From: Lingula anatina
Taxonomy: Eukaryota; Brachiopoda; Lingulata; Lingulida; Lingulidae
Direction: 5' to 3'
Length of the DNA: 64,000 bases
Assembly (NCBI RefSeq): GCF_001039355.2
Contig: NW_019775669.1
Coordinates: 645,376-709,375, forward strand
This document shows positions 1 to 13,811 of this stretch, in pieces. The position numbers and the translations under genes were made by a program. A model generated the notes under the pieces. The model was not told the origin of the DNA. It saw nothing but the letters and a program-made list of their open reading frames with translations, and did not search any database. Within the stretch, counting starts at the first letter, position 1. The number at the start of each line of letters is the position of its first letter.

Positions 1-2379
1 TTCTTGTATTCTATCCTTTCCACCTTGACTTCCTCTCCAATCAGTTGGTACACATAAGCCACGACTGTGGACTGTTGAATGTCCAGTAGACAGAATGATG
101 GAGTCACTCCACTAGAAGAAAAATAAAATGCAAATGTCACTAAACTTTAATGGTTAATGTAAATTTACTGATGACCATTTCAAGATTCATTTATTGTCTT
201 GAGAATGTTATTAAACACCTCATATACATGCTTACCTGTGAAAAATGGGCACAGGTCCATTAATTTAATATCATATGTATCTGAGTTTACTTTTAATCTC
301 ATACCACCAATAATTGTTTAATAGCAAAATATCAACATTTTGGACTGTTCATGTTACAAGAAGTTTAAAGAAATCAGCACTGTAATGTATAAAGGAAGAA
401 AACGATATGCGAGGTGTCTGGGTCCTTACACATAATAAACAGAGCATGAAAATCTGGGATGAATATCCATGTACTTTCTAGGGCAAGTCCATACCCATTT
501 TAACATATTCACAGCACGCAGTTACTTTCATGGATCAGTTAGCAGGTCATCTATGTTTTGAAAATATAGCTCACTGAGAGTCAAATGTGACTATATCTAT
601 TTGGAGATGGGGCAAACAGAAAAAGAACATAGTTTTTGCATGTTGTTACGCTATGCTTCAGATAACGACGTGTGTTGCATTAGAGATTTTGTGAAATATT
701 GTTGTTCACAACTAACACAATCAAGGGTGTCATACATGAGTAAAAAAACAATCAGCTGAGGGGCTGACAGAACTAGTCTTTTAAAAGCAGAAACTACTTA
801 TCTTTCCGATGAACAATATGTATTTGTTGTACCTGGGGCCTACCTACCTTGGATGACCAGCCCTACAATTTAATATTTCCTGAGATTATGATTACAACCA
901 CAAATGCAAACTGCAATATATTAACACAGCCCACACTAACCTGTCCAAAGCACTATATGCCCCTGTTGCCGATCCTGGATTAATGTAAAATTTGGATTCA
1001 TGCTCAAACGCTTCAAATTTATGGGTGTGTCCAGAGATGAGAATGTCTACATCTAACTGTCTCTGAATCATAGCCAAGCTATCTGTGTCACCCCATGGCA
1101 CAACTTGGTGACCATGGCACAAGCCTATGCGGAACTGACCCACTGTCACCACTTTCTGCTCAGGGTAGTTGAGGTTCTGAAAAAGAAAAGTTACATAAAT
1201 AAGAAAAGAAAGAAAGAAATTTACATAGATATAGCCTGTAAATAAAAAAGAATGTCAGTTTATTTATGTGGTATACGCTTATAAAAAAAGGAGGGGGGGT
1301 AGCATGAAACTAAAAGAAACTAAAGCCCCTTTCAAATGTCTTTAAACAAACATGAAAGAAGGATGTCATTTTTGTTTGTAATCCATTAATTAGGCTTCTC
1401 TCAAACAAAATGACCCCACTGTGCCTCCTCAGACAAACAAAATTCAACATCAATATCATATGTCAAATTTGATTAAGTCCTGGTATAGCTGTAAGTGCAA
1501 AGTTTTCAAAAGTTCAGTTTACTTTACAGTCACAGCATCAGGCACCCGTAAATATTTTCTATCTAACATGTTTAATCCTGCATATAGTAACCATAACTAA
1601 TCATTACGCTGAAAGTCCCTTACCTCATCAAAGTCCCCTCTGACCACATGCACATCACTTGCTAATGTCTTGAGATAGTCGAAGGATTCTTTAGTACACA
1701 GGTTACCGGTACACAAGATGTGCTGTATCTTACCAGGGACCAGCAATTTCTTGAACTTCTGTGGTAAACTGTTACATCTGTGAGGTATATGGAGATCACC
1801 TAGCACTAGCACCAACTGGAATGGAGATAAGATACACTGTAAATGTGTAGATACAGTTCTGTACTCAACATCTTGTAAAATTACAATTTTCAAGTTCATT
1901 TTAATTCAGGTCATGATATCTTGAATACCCGGTATCTTCATATGAATCTGTCATTATACTTCCACCTACTGTAGATTGTCAAATTATGGATAAAATTAAT
2001 GCCTTTTAACTTTTATTTAATAACAAATGAAAATAATTTTGAAGCACAGAAATCTTACATCTAATATCAATGGCATCAAGGAAATTGGACTAATAAATTA
2101 CGAAGCGATACTATAATACTTGTCAATACCAGCGGCAATGCATGATGCACTGTCAAACACAGATACACACTACAGTGATATACATGTACATGTACTGTAC
2201 TTAGTGCAAGTTATACGCCCCCTTACATTCATTGTTTTAAGCAAGCGTAAAATCTCGTCATAAAACGTTCATTTCTTTACATAAATCCGAAATAGCGTGT
2301 TCACACCCTTGTCTTAAATCATCAAAATTCTTCGAGTTTCCCTTTTAATTTTAAAATAAGGAAGTAAACTTTTTACCAT
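1..2379 (-). CDS. VPS29: VPS29, retromer subunit (3' end just outside window)
   Basis: VPS29 is the metallophosphoesterase-fold subunit of retromer, which recycles cargo from endosomes to the trans-Golgi and plasma membrane; the fold acts as a scaffold. Four coding exons fit by frame and splice sites: 2379-2377 (only the ATG, then GTAAAA), 1815-1624, 1176-941 and 111-1. The protein reads [17 protein letters not shown], then [27 protein letters not shown] and [20 protein letters not shown], and ends at VERIEYKK. That is about 180 residues against 182 for the human short form, so only one or two codons and the stop lie outside. It is divergent from RAD9 with the start codons about 310 bp apart. 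The family call is certain; exon borders are inferred from GT/AG and phase. Confidence 0.96.
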
Positions 2380-2687
2380 TTTCGATCCTCTGTTTTCACG
2401 TCGGTCACTTGACTTCCGGTTTACCAATGATTGTAATCTACAGCGCTATTGGATATTGACAAAGAGGCCCTGACAGGAAATTAAAAATATAACCAATTGA
2501 ATGCTACGATTAATTTGCACGATTTCCCGGGAAAATCGAAAAATACAACATGGATGTTGATCAGAGCCCGATAATTATATTCTGCTCTTGTTTCAGCACC
2601 ATCATACTGTTGAGAGGGTCGTGAGACCTTGTCAGACACACTCACAATGTAATGACATTGTAGAACGTGTTGAAAAATATCGTTATA
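2380..2687. promoter_or_regulatory. Bidirectional promoter between VPS29 and RAD9
   Basis: This 308 bp gap separates two divergent start codons. It holds an ETS-type ACTTCCGGT at 2412-2420 followed by ACCAATGA, and an inverted CCAAT box (ATTGG) at 2448-2452. No clear TATA box is placed for either gene. The composition fits a shared housekeeping promoter. This is inference from motifs and geometry. Confidence 0.6.
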
Positions 2688-3076
2688 ATGAAGTGCATCA
2701 TTCCAGGAATCAACGTGAAAGGTACGTAAGACGGGATACGATGTGTACGTGTAGGATGCATTAATTGATGGATCCTAGGCTAGGGGTGAGAGGAATGGGT
2801 TATTATAACAATAACATTAATATGGAAAAGGTGGAAATGCAGAAATAAACCAAGAAATAGTGAAGCTGGGCTAGGTCTACCCTCTACCAGGGTGGCAGAT
2901 TATAAATGGGAAAAGCACAGAGCCAAATGATTGTCTATTTATCTAGAGACATATCTGTGAATATCTGTGAAAAATCAATCTGTCGCCCTGGTAGAGGGTA
3001 GGCTAGGTCTACATGTATGATTATACATGTAAGTGAAAACACGCAGGTATGCACATGCACACACACACAGTACACA

Positions 3077-3114
<38 letters not shown>

Positions 3115-6100
3115 TTTAAACTCTAATCCAAAGTAAATAATATTATTAGTTTATTTGGAATAGAACTGACAGAGATGAACCCCAAAATAATCCTTAATTG
3201 TTATCTTTGTACATACATTTCAACTTCAGCTGTCAAAATGACCAAGTGATGTAATATTTGTTCAAATTAATATTTGTTTCACACATGCTATAAATTTATA
3301 TTGCAATCATCAGATTTCATATTATTTCAGTGTTTGGAAGAGCCATACATTCCCTGGCCAAGATTGGTGAAGAATTATACTTGGAACCCTTGGAACATGG
3401 TGTAATTGACTTAATTACATGTACAAGTTGTGTTTTTTAAACAATAGTGGTATTTTGCCTGAAGATTTTGGGAAGTGTTTAAAAATAATAACATTGAACC
3501 ATTTTCCACAACTAGTAACTATGATTGAATGTTCTGGATAATGATAAATTATTTTATCATCATTTTATATAATCCACTGGTTATTTGGTGTCAATGAGTC
3601 AACTACAAAAAAAGAAAAAAAAATCAAAACTGAAACATAATTTCAAGTGAGGATATGCCACAACAACATTTCCTTTTCAATGCTAAAACTGTAAAAAACA
3701 ATCTATTTTCAGCTTGCTCTCAGAACAGTGAATTCTTCCAGATCTGCCTATGCCTGTTTTGTGTTTGCTCCTAGCTTTTTCCAGCACTATGATGATGGTT
3801 CTGGGCAACTTAACTCCCAGGATTCAGAGGAAGATGTGCTCAGATGTAAAATTAACATGAAGGTAAGGGGGAGTCATACATGCACCTCCACATAAGGAGA
3901 CACCACCCCACTGAATTTGTCAAATGTATATGTTCATATGTAGGCATTTTTGGCCTGAAATGGTTCTAGTGTTAAACCAGTCTGAGTGCTGTTTAAGATT
4001 AAATAGTAGTCCCAAAGTGGTAGACAATATTTTTTTATCCCTTTCTAGTAAATTTTTTGACCACTTAAGCTCATATGATAACAATAATGTATAAATATTA
4101 TGTTAATACTAGACATTACATATAGGTAGCAACATTTTTAGCTTTTTGTGCTGCTGCTGATGATTTATTTTGTGCTTAAATAGCATACAGTGTAGGTCAC
4201 AGAATTGTCTTTTAATGAGGAAATAACTCCTAAGACTACTAGCATCATTTTTTTGACACTCTTGGAGTGATGTTGCGGAAAAAAAATGCTCAGTCATAAA
4301 TTTAGGTACTGCTACTGCCTCTTAACAATGGTTTTGTCATTTTCTATGATCTTTTATTTTCTCACTCTTAGTCATGTTTGACAGTGTTCAAATCCCTGTC
4401 AACCATTGAGAGGACTGTTGACAGGTGCAAGATATCCCTGAACCTACAGGAGTCTAGACTGGTATTTCAGCTTTACTGCAGGCATGGTAATTATGAATAA
4501 CTTCATTTTTAATTAATCATGAAATCCAAACAGTTATCATGAAAAAAGGGTATTTTACTACAGCATTAAATATGGTCAAATGAAGGAATGGCAAGTTGAT
4601 AAGCTCTGAATTCAGTAATTATTAGGAATTATTGTATATATCAATCTGTACATTATTTTTGGATTTGCTTATTAGTAATTATGACATAAAGAAATGTTAC
4701 ATATTTTATTTAAAAGCACACTTTGACTTATTCACTTTAAACATTACATGAACTACAAACCCCCTTTTCTGTTTGTAGGTATTGTGAAAACCCATAATTT
4801 ATCTTTCATTGAATGTGAAACTTTACAAGCAGTCTTCTCCAAGGATCTCTGTCCCAATGCTTTTACAGCACAAGCAAAGTAAGTAGGGTTTTATTTTTAC
4901 CATGCAAGTTGAATTTGGGTGAAATTTAAGTCTTTTTATTTTAGAAAAGATAAAATAATAAGGTCTTGGTAATTTCATCTTTACTAGTATGTGTGCCTTG
5001 GCTTGCTGATGTAAGGCTTACCAACATACTTAACAAATTAAATTAAATATAATAGTGATCTTCTGTTTTTTCTTTTTAGGCTTTTGAGTGATATTGTTCT
5101 AAATTTCCAAAATAACCAAGAGGAGGTAACCTTGATTATGAAGCCAGATAAAGTTTTACTCAAGAACTATGTGGAAGATGAACCTGGTGAGAAAAAAAGA
5201 AACTATATTTTGTGAAAAACTATTTTGTTAACTTGTAAGCAAATGTTATAAAAATAGATTTAATTGAAAGTGGTCACTACACTTTTGCTATTATATTTAG
5301 TAAGTTACACAATTTTAATCCATATTTCAGATCCTAAAAAGGTGGTCCATACAGAACTGGGTCTGGACCCAATTGAATTTGATCATTTTCAGTCTGGGGT
5401 AGACACAGAAGTCACCTTTTGTCTTAAGGAACTACGGGTACATATGGCTGAAATTTTCTCTAGCATTCATTGCTTGTAATGTATGTTTCTAGATAAATAA
5501 GAAAGTGGTATGTGCTTGTATATTTGTGTCATCGTAATTTCTTTGTGGCTTGAACTTGAGTATTTTTTTCAATTCTCACACAGGTTTTTAGTTGTATTAT
5601 AAATCATTTTTATAACTACACTGGATATGTATGTGTTTACAATATTTGAGCAGTGGCTGGAAATAAATGAGTCTGAGTCATCAATTTCATTTTTATATGC
5701 TTTTATAATGTTTTTCAATTATTCAGGCCATACTTGCCTTTGCAGAAGTCACAGCACTGCCAGTATCAGCCCACTTTGAATCAGCAGGAAAGTGAGTTTT
5801 ATACTTTGACTTTATTTGGGACCCACAATACATATTAGATTCAGGATTAAAATGTATAGATTGGGTATACCATGGAAAGTTACTGTTGTATTTCTCAAAA
5901 GGTGGTTCAGCACATTTGAGAATAAGTCTTTTTTTTTTTTTTTTGTATTTGAGATAAGGACTGATAAATTAAATAATACTTTATTATGTTAATAAAATTC
6001 AGTTTAAAGCCGATAAATGTGACTTTAAGCAAGATTCATTGTATTATTTCTCTAGGCCCATAGTCTTCTCAATAGATAGTGATCCAAATTTTGAAGGCAA

Positions 6101-7698
6101 CATAGTCCTCGCAACTCTTGCTGAGGACCTGTCCACCCAGGACAATGCCACACAGCAGAGCACACAGAACTCACAGCCCATCAATAGATCTATGCCAAGT
6201 ACAGCAGCCAAGAGGACATCTTATTCCAGGTGCAGTTCATTTATGATCTTTGGGAACTTGAAAAGTATGTAGGGATTTACATACATGCATGCACATATAA
6301 GCATGCACACAATGTTATTTATTTTCGATTAATTTTTAGATTTAGGTAGGTGGCTGAAAGAAATTTTGTGTTATTTTAGAATACTTTCAGTCCGTTGCAG
6401 ATGATATATTAGCGTGAATGAAAAAGTTGACATTGATCTTGTTATGTTGTCTTCAGTAAAAAGTCTTCTGTGTCATCAACAAGTTTTGGGAGAAGAGTTA
6501 GTGGTGAAAATCTGGAGAGGAAGATGGCAAGTGGAGATGCTGTCAAAGAAAGGTATATTTTTGACACGGTTTTGAAAAATGTACGTGGAGGGGGTGGGGT
6601 GGTTTTAAGTGGTTGTAGCTGATTTGGATGTAATGAATAAACTAGTTCACTGCAAGATTAGATTAAAGGGTTTGATAGAAAGTTTGAATATATAATTATG
6701 TCAATAATCACACCAAATTTTAATAGTCATCAGATATGTTTCCTGTACATAAGCGTATCTGGATTTTAGTCTATATTTAATAACTTTCCTAGCAAGATTT
6801 ACATTTGCAAATAGCAGGTGCTGTGGTACATGTACATTTTCATTGTTTTTCTTGTCAGACAAGAGAAAAGTTCAGCTTCGAAACTTGATGAGTCAACTGA
6901 GGGGTTCAGGGTCATTAAACCTATGATGGGAGTAAATAATGGAGGAGAAGGAAGCACAAGAAATGGGAGAGTGAACCTGTTGACAAGGACAGAGGAAGAC
7001 CCGTGGGCACAGCCCTCAACCTCCAGTCCTGTAATTCCACTGCAGAATAATAAACATCTGGTATGAAATTTACCCCTACTTTCTTTTTGCATTTCTTCTT
7101 TGTGGCAACTAGAGTGTTATTCCTTGGAAAGAACCACTTTTTTATACAAAGTTGACAGAAGGGTATATCTTACATTTCCCAAGTTTAATACTGTATTGTC
7201 TTATTCACCTTCTTCAGCTGCACTCAGTAGGGGCTGACACCAGTATGCCTGAAGTGACGCCACCTGGCAGTGATGAAGATGATGAAGAAGACATGGTGCC
7301 AGGAACACCTCCTAGCAAAAAGGTGAACTGTGGAGACACGTTATAAATAACGCCTTGAAGGGCAGGGGATTTCATAAGTGAAATGAGATACTGGAGTTTC
7401 TTGAATGCAAAATGTAAACCATCAAGGAAATAAAATTCTTTTATTTATAATGCAGTCTGTGTATAGTGAACTTGGTTTAAAAGTGGACCCAATATTTGGA
7501 AAAGAAACTGTAACAATAGTACTTACTAAACTTAGTCTAGTGCATTTATTTAAGGTATGCAATTTATGGTCTTAATTTTTTTTTTTTTACTTGCAGTTCA
7601 AGTCCCTGTTCTTTGGTCTGTCACAAGCTAGCAGTCAGGCATCACAGCAGAAAGAAGCCCCAGTTCTGGCAGAGGAAACAGATGACGAAGACAGTTGA
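2688..7698 (+). CDS. RAD9A: RAD9, checkpoint clamp subunit of 9-1-1
   Basis: RAD9 forms the PCNA-like RAD9-RAD1-HUS1 ring loaded at damaged DNA to activate ATR signalling. Thirteen coding exons join in frame to 475 aa: 2688-2721, 3331-3401, 3713-3862, 4372-4486, 4779-4878, 5080-5186, 5331-5437, 5727-5791, 6056-6229, 6457-6552, 6859-7060, 7218-7322, 7597-7698. Family landmarks are [55 protein letters not shown] and [17 protein letters not shown]. The clamp domain covers about residues 1-275. A serine-rich tail of about 200 residues follows and ends [16 protein letters not shown]...[13 protein letters not shown]. The tail is longer than in human RAD9A. The gene probably predates the vertebrate RAD9A/RAD9B split, so the symbol is nominal. 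5' UTR not resolved. Confidence 0.96.
2869..3012. repeat. Short inverted-repeat element with 12 bp direct repeats, RAD9 intron 1
   Basis: Inverted arms of about 25 bp (CTACCCTCTACCAGGG near 2878 and its reverse complement ending near 3000) enclose about 70 bp. The 12 bp GGCTAGGTCTAC is repeated directly on both sides, at 2869-2880 and 3001-3012, as a target-site duplication would be. It is too short to encode anything. A MITE or foldback insertion is the simplest reading. Confidence 0.6.
3054..3111. repeat. (CA)n microsatellite
   Basis: Slightly interrupted CA dinucleotide repeat in RAD9 intron 1. Confidence 0.95.
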
Positions 7699-10551
7699 CA
7701 CAAGCAGAAGGAATCATTGATCTCGTCACTTGAAAATTAGAAGTTATTATAAACTGGAGAAACTCCAGCATATTTTAATGTTTTTTAACAAAATGAAATA
7801 ATGTGAAAGTTCATGCACGAGCAAGTCATAATTTCAGCCCATGCAATGATAAGTTTAAAATTTATTGCCAGCCATTGGAGATGTATGGGCACTAGTAATA
7901 GAAATGTCAACTCAAACAGCCTTATCATTCTGATTTTATCATAGGCATGTGTATTGGCATGCAGAAGTCCTTCTAGGCATAGAATCTATGCTAGCTATAA
8001 TAATTGTGTAAGAGCATATGTGAAGTGTGCAGTAGTGTAACCATGATATGAGGGGCAAGAGAGAACATCAATTGTTTGTGGTAACCCCTCTGCTGGTTAT
8101 GTATAAGAAATCTGTTAAAAATATATATGAAGACGTTCACAGAATTTTCATTTGCATTTTGTTTTTGCAGAATTTTGACAAGAAACTAAGTTTCTGCACA
8201 GTCTATTTACAACAAAACAAAAAAAAAATATTTCATTTAATACAATTTTTATTCACTTTATGTACCTAGTTTGCAAAATGGGAAACATTCCCTGTACACA
8301 TTTTGAGAGTTAAGCTTTTATAGGAAGGTGAGCATTCCATAACTTAAAGAATCTGATAAAAGGGAATAACCACTCACTCATTTTCATTCCCCACACTGTT
8401 GACAAGAAAAAAGTTACAAACAAGAAAACCAACACATTACACAATGCTTTCAATTTTTCTTACACCTCTGACTACCCCCGCCTTACTACATTTCAGTGCG
8501 ATAAATAATGTAATCACAAAACAAAACTTTCCGACACAAAATACATGGTAGACTTAGATATACAAATCACTGGCTAAATATTCATGATCATGGTTGATGA
8601 TCATTGGAAACCTTGTATGTTCAGACAGAACATGGATTATATTTTTTAAAAACCATTTTCTGCTGGTTAAATCTCATCTGCCTCATATGTCTTAAATTTA
8701 CATTTTTAAAATGAATATATTTCCAAAACCTTCCACACAGTTTCTTATCAAGAATACAATCATGTGGCAGTTGCACTGTATGACCCTCTGTTCACTTTAG
8801 CATTACCAATTATTAATTTTGTTTGATATATTAGTCTTTCTGAACAATTTCTCATCCCAACAGCAATGTTAAGTTTCCAGTGCATATGAAATTTCATGTC
8901 CTTAAAGTTGCATGAACAGTTTCTTTTAACATCATAACTCAGTTATTTCCACTTTAATAGTTCAGTTCAAAAAATGATTATTGCAACTTTCAGTGCATAC
9001 TGCAGCTGATGAAATTCTTTGCTGGATTCATATCCTTAGTTTTAACCCAAGAAATATGATATTTCGATTAAAACGGTCAATGGGAAAATAATGAAGTGAC
9101 AGCTAAAGTTACATCTTACTATGTGGTGTACATTAAAACTGAATGGAATGGTGCCGTGAGTGTTCACTATAATCAAAAATAAGTAAATAAGTCTCTAGCA
9201 TAAATATATATTTATATATATTTCTAACTCTGATACCAAAGCTAGAGCAATGTGTTATAACAGGATTTTTCACAGCTCTGAAGAGGAGCTATTTGCCTGG
9301 TTATTTTTATCACACCAAAGTCTAAATGTCATTGGATAAAACTTAAACATTTCACATCAAACAAAGGAGACCAAACATTGCAAATCAAGGATATCACTCG
9401 TCTTCAACTAAATTGTTTCAATACTAAAACTACTAAAACAATTTCTTCCATGCGTCCCCACTCCCTCAGTTAAACAGAACAGATATTTAACCCCCCTCCC
9501 CTCCCCAAATGTGCTCGTTATCATCACATCTATTTAGGACAGGCACATATAATCCTGTTAGATTTCACTTCCTGTAAGTCAGAGAACTAATGGGAATCAT
9601 CCCAGCTTAAAATGAGACTGATGGCACTACATGACGCCATACAGCAGACTAGAAAACAGCACTGCATTCCCTAGTCTGACATGATTTCCGAGTCCTCCTC
9701 TCCTCCAACTTCTGTGAAATTTTGCTTGATTTCACGTTAATTTGTTTGATCCCCACTCAAACGAGTCGAAGAAGTCCTCTGCGCATGACAAAGCTTTTGA
9801 TTGGTAACAGTTTGGTATATTTTAATTACTTTTTTACACATTTATACAAACTTAATCTATATAATTTCAGTAATTCAATATATATTTAATGGTTTTTCTT
9901 AACTATAAATTAATACTCATATTTCAGCAGAGAGATTGTAAGTACTATGCTTAACAAATCTATATTCTATTTTATGAACTATAAAACTTCTTTCAAAATG
10001 AAAGAAGTGTGCACATGAAATGACATTATTCAATTGAAGAAATAATAACATATCAAGACACAAAAATGATTTCAAGAGAATGAAACACAAAATGCTATAA
10101 CTTAAATCAATTCCTATACATCTTCCAATATAATTGTGACTACCATTACTACCAATACACAATTCCAACATTTTTACTCTCTCCAAGAACATATGGCATG
10201 CTTCAAGAAAGTATTACAGAAGACCATATTTTCATGTTTAACAAATCATCACAGAATACTGTACTGATTCCATTAACAAATCAATAATCTTTTTGTTGGT
10301 ACCAGGTGGCTCAAAAAGAACTATGAGCATTAGTTCTTGATGGGTGTGCACCATTCATAATTACTAACTGTGCTCATGACCAGTGTTTCAAAGTTCCGTT
10401 CTTCATTGAAATCGAAAAGACTTTTCTGGACTAGAATATTTCTGATTCTTTTTGAGCACATCCTTGTGGTATTTCAAAGCAGTTCTCTTGGAGTGACACT
10501 ATTCTGTGGCAGTTAATGTTTTCTGGGCAGTTTCTTTAACACTGATGAATG
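7699..10551. other. RAD9 3' UTR and intergenic DNA, no gene seen
   Basis: AT-rich stretch between the RAD9 stop codon and the PPTC7 stop codon, which converge tail to tail. It should contain both 3' UTRs. The short open frames here (for example 8048-8269 and 9917-10192) are low complexity, lack splice context and resemble no family I know. Confidence 0.7.
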
Positions 10552-13500
10552 CTAGCTAAAGGTGTCTCCTAATTGCACACAGGCTAAAATTACTGTGATA
10601 TCATCTGGCTTGCCTCCTGAAATGAAAAAGATCCACAAATTACAAATAAATTTCAATTTGAAGTAAATTTTGAATAACCTAGAAGAAAACAACTTAAGAG
10701 TGATGTAACGGGGGTGTCTCGATAGTCCAAAGGTTCATTGGTCCGAAGGTTCATTGGTCTGAAAAACGGTAACATTTTCATCGGTTTTTTTAATCAAGGG
10801 TTCATTGGTCCGAAGGTTCTGTAGTGAACATTCGGACCAATGAACCTTCGGACTATTGAACCTTCGGACTATTGCTACGGCCCCGACGTGAAATATGAGA
10901 AAATGGTCAGTTCAACAATATCTTTTGTCATATACACAGAATCATACACCACCAATGTTTTAAACCACATGCTGGTATACCATACAGAAATTTGTGTCTT
11001 GAAATACATTTAATTTTTGGCACTTTGCTGAAACATAAATAATAGCATAAGGGAGCCAAAATAAACTAATCTTCTTCTAACCATTAACAAGGTGTAGGAG
11101 TTGGACCTTTGGTATTTTCAACAGCTGTTCACAGGTAACTTTGTAAAAGCTAGCATGTTGGGTAGATAACATTTTAGTGAAAAATCGGATCAAAACTGAG
11201 ATTAAATATTGATTTATTTTGCGTCAAATTCTGTGTACCAGTTACATCCTTGTGTGGACCCATTTACATCCTTTTTTTTCTTCTCATATTTGCAAAACTT
11301 GCGGTTAGCACACACACCCTTGGGCAAGTAACGCATGATACAATCTGTGTACCAGTCACGGGCCAGATTGAACTCCAGGCAGAATTTAAATCGAGCTTGA
11401 TATATCTGAAATCGCAATCTTGCCTACGGGTTTAAAATTCGGGCCTAGGCCAGAGTGAAATCCAACTCTTAAGTCTATTTAAAATCATTAAAAAATTATC
11501 ACATCCCTAATAAAGCCATCAAGGCAGAAATGAAGAGAACAGGGCTAGCGTGGAACCCCATAGGCACAGCAGCTCAAGGAGAGAAAGAATTGGAGGTCCC
11601 TTGTGTCTGCCTTAATGTGGACCATTCACAAATCGGATTAAGAAAGTGTAATAAAGCCAATTTGGTTATATTGTTTATGGATAAGAACAACTTTACGAAA
11701 TATCTAGCATATGGGCGATTACAAACATATGAAAAACCTTCCTGGATTTCAGTCTGGCCTGTGACATTTGCATCCAAAGGATTGACAGAAATTTATCCTC
11801 CTTACAGCATTATCTGAAACCAGGTTATCATCTTAAAATCGATAGGTAAAAAAACTTTTTATCTCATGGGCTTGCGAGTGAGTCGTCGCGACCAATATCA
11901 GTGCTATAAATTTCATAAAAATCTTGTTACTTATTTCCCCCCCCCCCCATTTCATTTTTCATAGAAAATTCAGTTATTGCCTAAGGCTGTGTGGTCATGA
12001 TTAGATTTGCCTTGATCTTTCCATGATTAACTAAAACTGACTGATAGAAAACTGATACCGCCTGACTTTAAACCAAAAACATCAGCTGAATGCAATTCCT
12101 TTCAGTTATAGCCCCTACCTTTACATTCTATTCCGTGTTCCTGAGCTTGCTGTGCAAAGGGAGACATGTAGTCAGGATCAAATGAGAGTTCTCTTGCCGT
12201 CTTAGCAAGAGTTCTAGCTGTGCGTTTAATGTTCTCTGGTTTATGGTCCTGAAATGAATTAAAACTTATTAGATGAATGAGAAAATTTGATTAGTTTTGG
12301 GTTTTTCATAAATGAGATAGACTCTATAGTATTTGAACACAATATACAACAGCAATTAAATTAGAGCACCCTAGTGATGTAATTTACATGATATCATAGG
12401 TTTAACAAAACCAAAAGGTATATCTGACTAGGGATAGTGTGATAAGAATTACTGTAAGGATAATTTGGATTGTTTTTAAATATGTCTTTTTGAAACTGTT
12501 TAACTGATGTCCACGGAAAACAGTTCTCATTAAAGACTTGCCCATCATCAATATCTACAACAGCCAGACCATGCAGACAAAAGCTGGGTTCATAATAAAC
12601 CAATCTTAGAATCTTCTCCTTAAATAACCTCAAGCTGACCAGACATATTCATTATTATTTATCAGTTCCTAGAAATGCTTTGAAGGTTATAATGAAATAT
12701 TGATTGCACAATACTTAAGAGCCCCAAAGAAACACAGGTTATGTGCATTAAGATATAAAAGAGCTTCTTAACAGTATGCAGAAAAGAAATTTGTTATGCC
12801 GGAACTTCTGACAAACAGCAAATACCAAACATGTACCCCCAACCTTTACCATCTGCCTTGTACAATTATCTGTGGTGCCGGTTGATCACTTACCTTAAGT
12901 GTCTTAAGATGTTCTAAAATCATTCCTTCACTCATGTTGTCAAACAGCCCATCAGTTCCCACCACGATTATGTCACCTTCTTCCACACTAAAGGAGGTAC
13001 GCTGGGCAGACTCTGGACTGGAATGACAAGATCCACAATTTGCTATAAAGATCGGATATAATTTGGAAAGTATTCTCTAAGCTCAGTAACATAAATTGGG
13101 ATTTGATTAGAAAATATTTCTCCAAAATGTCAAATGATATGAAGCAAATATATTTTTCAGGCATACAACAGGTGATGAAGCATCTGCCAGTGCCTCTACA
13201 GTTTTCCTCTCTTCAGTGACTTCTAAGGTATCTGCAGGTAAATATCAGGCACATTCCACAGGCTTCCCAATCTAACAGGTGAAAGAGACCAAACTGAAAT
13301 TGTACTTGTACTACCTGTACTTGACCACTATAAATATCATAAATCAGAGTGGGGGGATTCACCTGTGCTGTTCTTTCAACACTATCAGTATCATGTACTT
13401 AGAAATTGTTTTTATAAACTATATATCAAGGACACCGATCTCATTAAAAGAAAAATTTTTTCACAGAAAAGTTCATTCATGCTTTAATGTTTGCAACACA

Positions 13501-13741
13501 TACTGTCCATTTCACAAATGAGCACGATAGTAAGAACATTACATCAAAAGGAGCAAAACTGTGCATTCATGACTCAGATTCACTCTTCTTCCCCAACACA
13601 TTTTCACTGCTTTTTATAACTTTTAGGTCACAAATATTGCTAATTCATACATTTTCATCTATTCAAAGCAAAAAGTCATACAATATTACATACTAATAAG
13701 TAAAACCGAATAAAGACTGGATGTGCCCACAGCCCCATCCC

Positions 13742-13811
<70 letters not shown>

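Noticed and set aside
11214-11817. Overlapping short frames between PPTC7 exons 5 and 6
   Set aside because: On both strands of an intron, no splice logic or recognisable family.
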